Below are positions 33,350 through 41,795 of a stretch of DNA of 64,000 nucleotides, one piece after another. Position numbers and translations under genes: made by a program. Each line of letters begins with the position of its first letter. Position 1 is the stretch's first letter. The stretch spans positions 5,084,001-5,148,000 of the forward strand of contig OZ246983.1 of assembly GCA_965232595.1 (NCBI GenBank), in the 5' to 3' direction. The stretch comes from SZUA-309 sp965232595. Lineage in GTDB: Bacteria > Pseudomonadota > Gammaproteobacteria > Pseudomonadales > Azotimanducaceae. The notes below the pieces were generated by a model, which searched no databases, was not told the origin of the DNA, and was given only the letters and a program-made list of their open reading frames with translations.

Positions 33350-35794
33350 ATGAAGATTCTCAAGTTCAGTGGTTCGGCCCCGCCGATCCTCGCGGCAACG
33401 CTGTGCGCGTTCGCCACGGCACCACTCACCAGCACCGCCTTCGGTGCGGAATCGGATAGCGGAGGCACGATCGAGGAGATCGTGGTCACCTCCCGGCGCA
33501 GAGCCGAGTCCCAGCAGGACGTCCCGCTGGCGGTAACCGCGTTTACCTCAGAGGACATCGAACGAATCAATCCGGATACGCTGCGCGACATTGACGGTCG
33601 TATGCCCAACGTATTCATCGGTCGGCAGACGGCGGGTCCGCAGATGGGCGCCATCTACATACGCGGCCTTGGCTATGCAGACGTGGAGAAGAACATTCCT
33701 CCAGCTGTCGGGGTGATCATCGATGGCGTTTTCCAGGGCACCAACACCGGCCAGCTCATCGACATGTTCGATGTGGAACAGGTGGAAGTGAACAGAGGGC
33801 CGCAGGGCGTGCTCTACGGTAAGAACACAACAGGCGGCACCATCGTCGTCAAGCGTGTGCAGCCAGAGTTCAATGAGTTCGGCATCTCCATCGCGGGCGA
33901 GCTCGGCAACTATGACAAGCGGGATCTGAAAGCCAGGGTCAACATTCCGATCATGGAAGACAAGCTGGCGCTGAAGATCGGCGGCTCCACCAAGCAGCGA
34001 GATGGTTACTACGACAACATCACCCTGGGAGGGTCAGCAGGCGACATCGACTACTCCTCCGCCACAGCTGCATTGAAGTGGCAACCCGTGGACTCGTTTG
34101 TCGCAACGCTGACTTACGACTGGCTCAAGGATCGCAGCGATAGCGTGGCGATGGACGCTCGATACAACGGCGACGACCCGTTCGTTAACGAGAACGACTG
34201 GGATGCCCAGACCAAATACGATCAGGACATGCTCGGCCTCGTCATGGATTGGGACATCAACGACAACCTGTCCCTGCACTCCATCACCGGCTGGACGGAC
34301 TCTTCGGACTGGGTGGAGCAGGACTTCGACTCCGCGACCCTGGCGAGCATCGACGACAGCGTCTCTCCCGTGATCGCTCCCGAGCCGCTAGCGCAGCTGC
34401 ACACTCTCAGAGATCAGACCTACGAGCAGTTCTCCCAGGAACTGCGCCTGTCCGGCAGCTTCAACCAGAACTGGCATTTCAACGTCGGCGGGTTTTTCTG
34501 GGACGCGGAAATGACCAACCAGCAGACCACCAACGCCATCGCCCAGCTGGGGAACTTCACCCAGGCGCCCGGCTTCCCGGGCGGCGCGCAGACCTGTCTC
34601 GAGTTCGGCGCGCTGGATGGGACGGGGACCGTGCCGGGCTTCCTGTTCGCGCATCCGGTGCTCGGTGATGCTTATTGCCAGACCCCCTACTTCCCTGACC
34701 CTACCGGTGAGCTTGGCGACTTCCGTACGCCGGTCTTCTCGGTCCAGGACTTTGCAGAGGAAGTGGAGTCCTGGGCGCTGTTCGGCTCGGTTGATTGGGA
34801 CGTGACGGACAACTTCGAGCTGTCCGCCGGTCTGCGCTACATCGACGAGAAGAAGAAGATGACCAACAACTTCACCGCCCTGGCGCCGCCGCCGCCAGCC
34901 GGATTCCCGGTGGACGAGTCGGATTCCTGGGATGACGTGATTATTCGCTTCACCGCCAACTGGGCAGTGACGGACAACAACCGCCTGTACTTTTCCTACG
35001 CAGACGGATTCAGATCCGGCGGCTATGCCAGCCGGGCAAACAATCCGGACCAGCTGACCTACGATCCGGAAGACGTCACCACCTACGAAGTCGGTTCCAA
35101 GAACGACTTCATGGAAGGCAAGCTGAGGCTGAACGCGACGTTCTTCTACACGGACATGAGGGACCAGCAGTATGGCGTGGTCATTCAGGATCCTTTCCAG
35201 GCACCGGGTACCAACACGGTGGTGAACAACGCGGATAAGACCGAAATCATCGGCTTCGAAGTAGACGGCACCATGCTGATCGGAGAGTACTTCACGCTGG
35301 TCGGTCAGCTGGGTATCCAGGACGCGGAGCGCAAATCTTACGAAGAGGATTGCACACGCGTCCCGGTCCCTCCGCTCGGTACTGCTGGCGGGCCCGGCAC
35401 GTCTTGCCCGGACACCATTGTTCTGCCAGCACAACAGCTACCTCGTGCGCCCGACTGGAACTGGTCGCTGACCGGTATCTGGGATCAGAACTTCGGCCGC
35501 ACCCGAATGAACGCCTCCCTCACCGTGCGCGGACAGGATGACTTCGTTATCAGCTCAAACCTGCTGACGGGAGAATCCAGCGTTGCTCAGGATGGCTACA
35601 CGCTCGTGGATGCCCGCATCGCTCTGGGATGGGACTTCAACGGCGGTCAAGACACCCTCACGGTTGCGGTCTACGGACGCAACCTGGGAGACGAGGAGTA
35701 TAAGGACTACGAACTCCCATTGGGTGACACCGGTGGCTTCCAGGGCTGGGGTCCGCCCCGCCACTACGCCCTGGAGGTGCGCTGGGATCACTGA
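33350..35794 (+). CDS. TonB-dependent receptor (organic-substrate type)
   Basis: 814 residues with a signal peptide (ILAATLCAFATAPLTSTAFGA) and the plug signature IEEIVVTSRRRAESQQDVPLAVTAFTSEDIERIN, the type common among marine gammaproteobacterial and sphingomonad receptors for hydrophobic or xenobiotic substrates. The plug region VEQVEVNRGPQGVLYGKNTTGGTIVVKRV and a C-terminal beta-signal (YALEVRWDH) are present. It lacks the His/Asp-rich loops of the receptor at 2655. It ends 20 bases before a strong terminator, opposite the P450/IsdG-like operon. Confidence 0.95.
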   Translation: MKILKFSGSAPPILAATLCAFATAPLTSTAFGAESDSGGTIEEIVVTSRRRAESQQDVPLAVTAFTSEDIERINPDTLRDIDGRMPNVFIGRQTAGPQMGAIYIRGLGYADVEKNIPPAVGVIIDGVFQGTNTGQLIDMFDVEQVEVNRGPQGVLYGKNTTGGTIVVKRVQPEFNEFGISIAGELGNYDKRDLKARVNIPIMEDKLALKIGGSTKQRDGYYDNITLGGSAGDIDYSSATAALKWQPVDSFVATLTYDWLKDRSDSVAMDARYNGDDPFVNENDWDAQTKYDQDMLGLVMDWDINDNLSLHSITGWTDSSDWVEQDFDSATLASIDDSVSPVIAPEPLAQLHTLRDQTYEQFSQELRLSGSFNQNWHFNVGGFFWDAEMTNQQTTNAIAQLGNFTQAPGFPGGAQTCLEFGALDGTGTVPGFLFAHPVLGDAYCQTPYFPDPTGELGDFRTPVFSVQDFAEEVESWALFGSVDWDVTDNFELSAGLRYIDEKKKMTNNFTALAPPPPAGFPVDESDSWDDVIIRFTANWAVTDNNRLYFSYADGFRSGGYASRANNPDQLTYDPEDVTTYEVGSKNDFMEGKLRLNATFFYTDMRDQQYGVVIQDPFQAPGTNTVVNNADKTEIIGFEVDGTMLIGEYFTLVGQLGIQDAERKSYEEDCTRVPVPPLGTAGGPGTSCPDTIVLPAQQLPRAPDWNWSLTGIWDQNFGRTRMNASLTVRGQDDFVISSNLLTGESSVAQDGYTLVDARIALGWDFNGGQDTLTVAVYGRNLGDEEYKDYELPLGDTGGFQGWGPPRHYALEVRWDH

Positions 35795-35814
35795 GGATCT
35801 CAGCTTCCAGAACG

Positions 35815-35840
35815 AAAAAGCCGGCAACTGCCGGCTTTTT
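35815..35840. terminator. bidirectional rho-independent terminator
   Basis: GCCGGC (35820-35825), loop AACT, GCCGGC (35830-35835), flanked by AAAAA on the left and TTTTT on the right. It serves the TonB receptor on the plus strand and, with T-run in the other direction, the convergent IsdG-like gene on the minus strand. Confidence 0.92.
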
Positions 35841-35878
35841 CTTTGCTCGAAATCCGCCCTCCTGGATCCGTGCAGCGC

Positions 35879-36181
35879 TCAGACGACCTGCTCAAACAGC
35901 TCCAGGTTCGGCGGCCCGAGGTAGGTGCCCTTCGGCGCGTTCGCCTGAGCGTGGGCTTTTCTGAAGCTCTCCGATTGCGTCCAGGCCTCGAAGGCGTCCT
36001 TCGATTCCCAGACGGAGTGAGAAGCGTACAGCGTCTGGCTGTCGTCCGAAGCGCCCTTCAGCAGGGCGAAGGAAACGAATCCAGGGACCTCGGCGAGAAA
36101 AGTCTCCCGCTCCCGCCAGATCTTCTCGAAGCCTTCCTCCATGCCGGGGGCGATGGCAAAGCGATTCATGGCCAGGTACAT
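35879..36181 (-). CDS. IsdG/ABM-like heme-degrading monooxygenase
   Basis: 100 residues of one dimeric ferredoxin-like domain. The residues Asn6, Trp67 and His77 match the positions of the Asn-Trp-His triad of the heme monooxygenases IsdG and IsdI (recalled as N7/W67/H77 and N6/W66/H76). The protein could open heme to release iron or act as another ABM-type enzyme. It lies 32 bases downstream of a P450 on the same strand. The family call is solid; the heme role is supported by the triad but needs testing. Confidence 0.82.
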   Translation of the reverse strand: MYLAMNRFAIAPGMEEGFEKIWRERETFLAEVPGFVSFALLKGASDDSQTLYASHSVWESKDAFEAWTQSESFRKAHAQANAPKGTYLGPPNLELFEQVV

Positions 36182-36213
36182 GGCTGCTCTCCTCTAATGA
36201 CTCGGATAGTTGC

Positions 36214-37479
36214 TCAAAGCTCGTGGACGACCACCGGCAGGTTGGTGTAACCCTTCACGAAGGACGAGAAGGTGCGCTCAGGCTCGCCGACCACCTCCAC
36301 CCGGGAGAACCGCTTCAGGATCTCTTCCCAGATGATGCGCAGCTGCATCTCTGCCAGCCGGTTACCCATGCAGCGGTGCAGGCCGAAGCCGAAGGACAGA
36401 TGCTGGCGCGAGTTGGGCCGATCGATGATCACCCGATCCGCGTCTTCGAAGACGCTGTCGTCCCGGTTGCCGGAGACGTACCACATGAGCAGCTGATCGT
36501 TCTTCCTGATCTGCTTGCCGCGGATGATGGTGTCTTCGTTCGCCGTTCGCCGCATGTAGGCGAGCGGCGTCTGCCAGCGAATGATCTCAGCGACCATGTT
36601 CGGGATCAGGTCCCTGTTGGCAAGCAGCTTCTCGTACTCTTCCGGGAACTCGTTCATGGCGAGCACGCTGCCGCTGATCGAGTTCCGCGTCGTGTCGTTG
36701 CCGCCAACGATCAGCAGGATCAGGTTGCCGAGGAACTCGAACGGCTGCATGTTTTTCGTCTCGTCACCGTGCGCCAGCATGGAGACCAGATCGTTGCCCG
36801 GATTTTCCTTGCGCTCCGCCCAGAGACGGGTGAAGTACTCAAGGCACTCCAGCAGCTCGGCCCGCCGCTCCTCTTCGGACTCGATGATGGTGCCGGGCGC
36901 GGCGGTCGCCACATCCGACCAGCGGGTGAGCTTGCGCCGCTCTTCAAACGGAAAGTCGAACAGGGTCGCGAGCATCTGCGTGGTCAGCTCGATGGAAACC
37001 AGATCCACCCAGTTGAAGGTCTCGCCGCGCGGCAGCGAATCGAGAATCTGGCCGCAGCGCTCACGGATCAGCGGCTCCATGTTCTTCAGGTTCCGCGGCG
37101 CCACCACCGGGGCGACAGTGGCCCGCTGCACGTCGTGCTTGGGCGGATCCATGGCGATGAACATGTCGATGTCCAGCGCGCCTTCGGGCAGCTCAGCGCC
37201 CACAGGGATGCCGAGCGTGATGCCGTGCGCGGAGGAAAACATCTCGTGATTGGAATCGACGGCCTTGATGTCCTCGTAGCGGGTCAGCGACCAGTAACGG
37301 CCCGCTTCTTCGGTCTCGTTGAGGTGCACCGGGTCTTCTTTGCGCAGCCGTTCGAAGTACTCGAACATCCGGTTTTCCTGGAACAGCCGCGGGCTGATCG
37401 GGTTGATCTCCTCCAGCGGGATCTCGTAGGGGCTGGGAATGTTATTGGCTTCGAAGATGGGATCCAGCGCTTCGCTCAT
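36214..37479 (-). CDS. cytochrome P450
   Basis: 421 residues. The I-helix is LLIVGGNDTTRNSISG, ExxR is AEIIRWQTPLAYMRRTA, and the heme loop FGFGLHRCMGNRLAEMQL sets the thiolate at Cys370. Sequence such as RYWSLTRYEDIKAVDSNHEMFSSAHGITLG is close to the CYP125/CYP142-like and terpene-hydroxylating groups (family names from memory). It oxidises a hydrophobic substrate with external redox partners. It is the first of two genes, followed by the IsdG-like gene. Confidence 0.95.
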   Translation of the reverse strand: MSEALDPIFEANNIPSPYEIPLEEINPISPRLFQENRMFEYFERLRKEDPVHLNETEEAGRYWSLTRYEDIKAVDSNHEMFSSAHGITLGIPVGAELPEGALDIDMFIAMDPPKHDVQRATVAPVVAPRNLKNMEPLIRERCGQILDSLPRGETFNWVDLVSIELTTQMLATLFDFPFEERRKLTRWSDVATAAPGTIIESEEERRAELLECLEYFTRLWAERKENPGNDLVSMLAHGDETKNMQPFEFLGNLILLIVGGNDTTRNSISGSVLAMNEFPEEYEKLLANRDLIPNMVAEIIRWQTPLAYMRRTANEDTIIRGKQIRKNDQLLMWYVSGNRDDSVFEDADRVIIDRPNSRQHLSFGFGLHRCMGNRLAEMQLRIIWEEILKRFSRVEVVGEPERTFSSFVKGYTNLPVVVHEL

Positions 37480-37646
37480 GGTTTCGCCTCCGGGATTGGA
37501 TGGAATATTGATGGTGAAAAGATTGAGCGGCTGAATGTACGCGAATCGTTCTGGCAGCGCGAGTCACTGCCCGGCGCCAGCCTCCGGTCAGATATCAGGA
37601 CAATGTAACTGCATGATCGCCCTCACAAAGCGGACGATCGATGGTG

Positions 37647-38024
37647 TCACTGGTCGGGCATGACCGCGTCGACCAGCAGATCGCGGTAGGTTTCGTAGCG
37701 CGGCATCTGCTCTTCGTCGAGCACCTTCGCCATCCGCTCGTCCAGCTCCCTGACCAGTTTGCTCTGGGTCCGACGCACGGTGTTCTCCAGATCCGCACCG
37801 CCCCGGCGGATCACCCGCTGCATGTCGGAACGAAGATCCTCGAGGAAGATGCGAACGTTCTCGCGGAACGGGCCGAGCTGCTCTTCCGACATGCCGATCG
37901 CCATCGCCGCCGCGACCACCTCATCGGAAAGCCATGCGGGCCTTTCCACTTCTTCCGCCTGCAGGGCGAAGGCAATACAGGTCAGCAGCAGCGCCGACAG
38001 AGCGTTGGCGAGTGTTCGTTTCAT
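37647..38024 (-). CDS. small secreted helical protein, unknown function
   Basis: 125 residues. A signal peptide (ALSALLLTCIAFALQA) precedes a mature part of about 100 residues that is highly helical and charged (MSEEQLGPFRENVRIFLEDLRSDMQRVIRRGGADLENTVRRTQSKLVRELDERMAKVLDEEQMPRYETYRDLL). The pattern resembles periplasmic LTxxQ/Spy-like helical proteins but lacks a clear motif. It lies alone, 167 bases upstream of the P450 on the same strand and divergent from the SDR at 38139. Confidence 0.75.
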   Translation of the reverse strand: MKRTLANALSALLLTCIAFALQAEEVERPAWLSDEVVAAAMAIGMSEEQLGPFRENVRIFLEDLRSDMQRVIRRGGADLENTVRRTQSKLVRELDERMAKVLDEEQMPRYETYRDLLVDAVMPDQ

Positions 38025-38138
38025 CAGCTGTCTCCGACAGAACTCGGCCGCAGTTTAGCGCACTGGTCAGCACACTGGCGCTGGAATCTGCGCCCGGTTA
38101 CCCTCGCCGGCAACCAGGATCTCGAGGAGCGCACCGTC

Positions 38139-38831
38139 ATGGCAGGAGCAGAAGGTCGGCTTGCCGGCAAACGGGTGGTCATTACCCAGGCAGATGACTA
38201 CATGGGTCCAGCTACCGCTGAGCTGTTCGCGGAAGAAGGTGCCACGGTGCTCGCCGATCGCCGCGATCTCACCGTGGCGGGCGCCTGTGAGGCGCTGATC
38301 GAGGAGTCCGGCCAGATCGACGTGCTGGTGGCCAACCTGGCCTCGGAGAACTTCAGCGGCATCAGCGCCACCGAGCTATCGGATGACGACTGGGCAAAAA
38401 CATTCGACGTCATGGTGCACCCGCTGCACCGCCTCACCAGAGCCGTGCTGCCGCAGATGCAGGCAAGGCAGCGCGGCAAGATCATCGTCTTCGGCAGCGC
38501 GACCGCTCTGAAAGGCCTGAAGACCGTCGCCGCCTACAGCGCTGCCAGAGCGGCCCAGGTTGGCTACGTTCAGTCCGTCGGGGTGGAAGTGGCGCCGGAC
38601 AACATTCAGGTCAACCTGATCGCCCAGAACTACGTCGAGAACCCGGTTTACTACCCGCCGGAGCTGAAGGAAAACGAGCGCTTCATGAGCTCGCTCAGAC
38701 GCCAGGTGCCGCTCGGGCGGCTCGCCACCGCCCGGGAAGATGCGCAGTTCGCGCTGTTCCTGGCCAGCGAGGAAAGTGACTTCTTCGTCGGCCAGGCCAT
38801 CCCCTTCTCAGGTGGCTGGATCCAGCGCTAG
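38139..38831 (+). CDS. short-chain dehydrogenase/reductase (SDR), divergent
   Basis: 230 residues from the ATG at 38139 with GAGGAG upstream; the longer open frame to 37641 runs through the opposite gene. The cofactor motif is altered: RVVITQADDYMGPATAELFAEEGATV lacks the TGxxxGxG glycines. The rest is SDR-like: DVLVANLASE, GKIIVFGSATALKGLKTVAAYSAARAAQVGYVQSV (Ser, Tyr, but Ala-Arg in place of the catalytic x3-Lys) and GQAIPFSGGWIQR. Loss of the usual Lys and Gly residues suggests unusual cofactor handling or a non-catalytic member. Confidence 0.88.
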   Translation: MAGAEGRLAGKRVVITQADDYMGPATAELFAEEGATVLADRRDLTVAGACEALIEESGQIDVLVANLASENFSGISATELSDDDWAKTFDVMVHPLHRLTRAVLPQMQARQRGKIIVFGSATALKGLKTVAAYSAARAAQVGYVQSVGVEVAPDNIQVNLIAQNYVENPVYYPPELKENERFMSSLRRQVPLGRLATAREDAQFALFLASEESDFFVGQAIPFSGGWIQR

Positions 38832-38837
38832 CAGCGC

Positions 38838-39344
38838 TCAGCTGCTCGTCATCCCGGCCAGCAGCTCGTCGATGAGCGCGTAGCCGGCACCCCAGCCGCC
38901 ACCCATGTTGTCCTTCATCTCGGCAAAGCAGGCAATCTCCGCATCACTTGCGTCCAGCGGGATCTGAGACAGCCGCACGGAAGTGCCTCCGTCATCGGCA
39001 ACGGCTGCGAAGGTCACCGTGGTGAGCAGCAGTGCCGGCCAGTCAGGCATCATCGGGTTGGCCACGGGGTTCCAGTCGGCGTCTACCGAAGAGAAGTGAT
39101 GCCAGACCAGCTTCTCGGGCTCGACGATCTCTTTGAAGACCACCTTCTGATAGCTCGATCCCTGGCTCATCTTCATCTCGTTCAGCCAGACGCCTTCCGG
39201 CTCGAGGTCGAAGCGATGGATGACGGTTTCAACGTTCGGGCCGTACCACTGCGCCAGCAGGGTCGGGTCCGTCCACGCTCTCCAGACCAGTTCCGGGGGC
39301 GCGTCGAACACCCGATCCAGCACGAACTCCGGTAGCTTACTCAT
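38838..39344 (-). CDS. SRPBCC (AHSA1-type) domain protein
   Basis: 168 residues from the ATG at 39342-39344, with AGGAGGAAAA upstream. AHSA1-type sequence is clear: FVLDRVFDAPPELVWRAWTDPTLLAQWYGPN, SYQKVVFKEIVEPEKLVWHHFSS and LTTVTFAAV. These START-like domains bind hydrophobic ligands. It overlaps the ArsR-type gene by 8 bases, a pairing seen in many bacteria, in which the two probably sense and respond to the same small molecule. Confidence 0.93.
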   Translation of the reverse strand: MSKLPEFVLDRVFDAPPELVWRAWTDPTLLAQWYGPNVETVIHRFDLEPEGVWLNEMKMSQGSSYQKVVFKEIVEPEKLVWHHFSSVDADWNPVANPMMPDWPALLLTTVTFAAVADDGGTSVRLSQIPLDASDAEIACFAEMKDNMGGGWGAGYALIDELLAGMTSS

Positions 39345-39726
39345 CGTTTTCCTCCTCAGATGATTGCAGTCGAGCCAGCAGCAGATCCAGCTGCTCAAAG
39401 CTCTCTCCCCAGAACGCTCGGAACCCGGTCAGCCAATCCAGCGCCGGCACCATCTGCTCTGCCTGCAGCCGCCGGGGTCGGCGCTGGCGATCCACCGCCT
39501 GGGCGATCAGACCCGCGTTCTCGAGGATCTTCAGGTGCTTGGAGATGGCCGGCTGGCTCATTCGGTGCGGCGCGGCAATCTCCGCCACCGATGCCTCTCC
39601 CTCCGCCAGCCTCGACAGGATGGCGCGACGGGTGGGGTCGGCCAGTGCAGAAAACACAAGATCGAGCTGCCCTTCCGTGTAGCGAGTGGCCGGACCTGCT
39701 GTTGCGAGCCGTGCTGCTGATTCCAT
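39337..39726 (-). CDS. ArsR-family helix-turn-helix regulator
   Basis: 129 residues from the ATG at 39724-39726. The winged HTH reads LDLVFSALADPTRRAILSRLAEGEASVAEIAAPHRMSQPAISKHLKILENAGLIAQ, with no metal-binding cysteines of the ArsR/SmtB type. It is co-transcribed with the overlapping SRPBCC gene. A perfect palindrome spans its start codon, indicating autorepression. Confidence 0.94.
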   Translation of the reverse strand: MESAARLATAGPATRYTEGQLDLVFSALADPTRRAILSRLAEGEASVAEIAAPHRMSQPAISKHLKILENAGLIAQAVDRQRRPRRLQAEQMVPALDWLTGFRAFWGESFEQLDLLLARLQSSEEENDE

Positions 39727-39740
39727 AACCGTATGGTTAT
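39725..39740 (-). promoter_or_regulatory. ArsR-type operator over the regulator start codon
   Basis: ATAACC-GTAT-GGTTAT is a perfect inverted repeat (6-4-6) that includes the first two bases of the arsR-type start codon region. Sites of the form ATAACC-N4-GGTTAT are common upstream of ArsR/SRPBCC pairs (from memory). Its position implies that the regulator blocks its own transcript. Confidence 0.65.
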
Positions 39741-39820
39741 ATATGATGATAGCCTCGTCAAGCCGCTCGTCGACCTGGCACAGCGCCAGAATGTCTCTAC
39801 CCAGCAACGCCATTCCGGGT

Positions 39821-39840
39821 TACTGTATATATATCCAGTA
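39821..39840 (+). promoter_or_regulatory. near-consensus LexA (SOS) box
   Basis: TACTG (39821-39825), TATATATATC, CAGTA (39836-39840). Compared with the enterobacterial LexA consensus as remembered (TACTG-TATATATATA-CAGTA) only one base of 20 differs. It lies between the divergent arsR-type gene (start 39726) and the small gene at 39925, so it could control either one. Confidence 0.7.
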
Positions 39841-39924
39841 TCGATAGAGGCAAGGATCATTCGAATTCTCGACACCCCCCGCCTGCACCGGCAACGAAAA
39901 GGGCGACGCAGAACCGTGCAGGTC

Positions 39925-40095
39925 ATGAACACCGAAGAGCTGGCCGCGCACTTCGGTTTTCCAGCAGATGTTGACCCTCATCAACTGGAGCTCGCTCTGC
40001 ACGACGCAGACTGGCCCTATCATCGCGACGCGGCTGGTAGGCTATGGTCAGTCGCCCCGGAGGAAACCCCGGCGAAAAAAGAGGAGAGACAATGA
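39925..40095 (+). CDS. 56-residue small protein, possible HTH-like
   Basis: The ATG at 39925 opens 56 residues (NTEELAAHFGFPADVDPHQ... ending PAKKEERQ) and its TGA overlaps the start of the hydrolase gene by 4 bases, which supports real translation. The N-terminal EELAAHFGF and LELALHDADWPYHRDAAGRLW resemble excisionase- or MerR-type short helices that read a DNA groove, but no family is certain. The open frame extends upstream through the LexA box to 39733, though that start is inside the SOS site. It is probably co-transcribed with the hydrolase. Confidence 0.6.
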   Translation: MNTEELAAHFGFPADVDPHQLELALHDADWPYHRDAAGRLWSVAPEETPAKKEERQ

Positions 40096-41006
40096 AAACG
40101 CTCGTCACTTTGCTCACCGTGCTGATTGCTGCTGCCGGTCAGGCGGCGACCAGCACACCCGTCACCATCTGGAGCGACGGCGTCCGCCTGGCTGGAGATC
40201 TCTGGACCCCGGCTGGGCTGGAGCCGGAGGAAAAGCGGCCAGGCATGCTGCTGGTGCACGGCTGGGGCGGCACCAAGGCGCATCTGAACCAGGCTTACGC
40301 GCCCCGCTTTGCAGACATGGGCTACGTGGTTCTGACATTCGACTATCGCGGCTGGGGCGAAAGTGACGGCAAGCTGGTGCAGGCTGAAGCCGGGGCGCCA
40401 ACGGAGATCCGCCAGATCGTCGATCCCATCGATCAGCTGGAAGACATCGAAAACGCCTACTACTACCTGATCGGAGAGCCCAGCGTGGACGCCGAGCGGC
40501 TCGCCATCTGGGGCAGCAGCCTGGGCGGCGGCCTGGCGCTGCAGAGCGCGGCCACGCTGCCCGGCTTCAAGGTGCTGATCAGCCAGATCGGTGCGGTGAA
40601 CCCTCAATCACAGCAGGCCCTGAGTGAGTCCGACATCCGGCAATGGCGGGTTGCTCGCGCCCGGGGGGATGCGCCGCCATTCCCGGGTGAAGAGTCGGTG
40701 GTACCGGGCCTCACCGGCAATCCCGACTGGCCGGAGTACGTCCGCTACGATCCTTTTGCAACCGCGCCGCAGCTGACCGCCGCCACCCTGATCATCGATG
40801 CGGAAAACGAAGAGCTGTTCGACATCGCCGACAATGGCGCCGCGCTCTACCAGGCGATCAGAGACCAGGTGCCCGCCCGCTACGAGGCGCTGCCGGGCAA
40901 GCACTACGACATCTATCGGGACGCCGGCTATCGGGAGGCTGTGAAGCTGCAGATGGCCTGGCTCGAGAAGCACCTGCCGATCGACGCCCCGCCTGCCAAC
41001 AACTAA
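40092..41006 (+). CDS. secreted alpha/beta hydrolase
   Basis: 304 residues from the ATG at 40092, preceded by GAGGAGAGA; the longer frame to 40044 lies in the previous gene. A signal peptide (LVTLLTVLIAAAGQAA) is followed by LLVHGWGGTKAHLNQAY (oxyanion region), the nucleophile elbow WGSSLGGG and a late GKHYDIYR (His). It is an exported esterase/peptidase-like hydrolase of the dienelactone-hydrolase/S15 style. It may be under the LexA box upstream, together with the 56-residue protein. Confidence 0.92.
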   Translation: MKTLVTLLTVLIAAAGQAATSTPVTIWSDGVRLAGDLWTPAGLEPEEKRPGMLLVHGWGGTKAHLNQAYAPRFADMGYVVLTFDYRGWGESDGKLVQAEAGAPTEIRQIVDPIDQLEDIENAYYYLIGEPSVDAERLAIWGSSLGGGLALQSAATLPGFKVLISQIGAVNPQSQQALSESDIRQWRVARARGDAPPFPGEESVVPGLTGNPDWPEYVRYDPFATAPQLTAATLIIDAENEELFDIADNGAALYQAIRDQVPARYEALPGKHYDIYRDAGYREAVKLQMAWLEKHLPIDAPPANN

Positions 41007-41013
41007 CGGGTGT

Positions 41014-41682
41014 TCAGGCGGCCGTGACCCGATAGGCGCAACGTCTGCCGCCATCCAGCAGGTACTCGACCCGCTGGACGTCGGCGTCCGGCCCGAGCAC
41101 CTTGCGGAACAGCTCGAGCTCGTTTGCGCAGAAGCCCTGGCAGGCCGTTGCTGCGGCGCAGATCGGGCAATGGTTCTCCAGCAGCAGCCAGCCGTCCGCC
41201 GTCTTCTCCACCTCCGCCATGTAGCCTTCCTCGGAGCGCAGGCGCGCCAACCGCTTCAGCCTGCCGGCCAGCGTCGATGCGCCGGCAACCGCGTCCAGAT
41301 AGGCCGCCTCCGCTTCCCGATACCGATCGGCGATCACCGCCTCCAGCCCGGCCGGGCCGAGTGCACGCTCTATCGACTGCAGGATGCTCACGGTGAGCTC
41401 GCTGTGCGTGTCGGGAAAACGATCCTGCGCTGACGGGGTCAGTTGCCAGGTCTGCGCCGGGCGACCCACTCCTGTGGGCGCGCTGCCCGAGCGGACCTGA
41501 TCACCCAGCGACCTCAGATGAGTGCGCGTGGCGGGCACGCTGATCCCCAGCGTGTCGGCCAGCGCCTTGGTGGTCATCGGCCCTCGGGTTTTCAGCAGCA
41601 GCAGCAGGCGCTCCTTGGTCCGAACGCCTTCCGCCGTTTTGCCGGCAAGTGCTGCCTGTTCTCGCGCTATGATCTCTGCCAT
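41014..41682 (-). CDS. SufR-like winged-HTH regulator with cysteine cluster
   Basis: 222 residues from the ATG at 41680-41682. The N-terminal HTH is RLLLLLKTRGPMTTKALADTLGISVPATRTHLRSLGDQVRS. The C-terminal half has ENHCPICAAATACQGFCANELELF and later GGRRCAYRV. The first and last cysteines of the cluster are separated by 12 residues, as in the Fe-S regulator SufR (recalled C-x12-C), with a third cysteine 29 residues on. It therefore probably binds an Fe-S cluster. It is divergent from the VOC gene at 41796, with a palindrome next to its start. Confidence 0.85.
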   Translation of the reverse strand: MAEIIAREQAALAGKTAEGVRTKERLLLLLKTRGPMTTKALADTLGISVPATRTHLRSLGDQVRSGSAPTGVGRPAQTWQLTPSAQDRFPDTHSELTVSILQSIERALGPAGLEAVIADRYREAEAAYLDAVAGASTLAGRLKRLARLRSEEGYMAEVEKTADGWLLLENHCPICAAATACQGFCANELELFRKVLGPDADVQRVEYLLDGGRRCAYRVTAA

Positions 41683-41687
41683 GAGAG

Positions 41688-41702
41688 TTTTATAACATAA
41701 AA
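41688..41702 (-). promoter_or_regulatory. palindromic operator upstream of the SufR-like gene
   Basis: TTTTAT-AAC-ATAAAA is a perfect 6-3-6 inverted repeat, 5 bases before the regulator's start codon, in an AT-rich 113-base divergent region. A second, weaker repeat AGAAA-TATAAATG-TTTCT lies at about 41734-41752 nearer the VOC gene. Both are candidate binding sites for the regulator. Confidence 0.55.
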
Positions 41703-41795
41703 GTTTAAAAAAGAGATGGACTGGCACCGCTTAAAGAAATATAAATGTTTCTATATTAAGGCGACTCAGACACCTTCAGTCACAAGGAGACAGCC

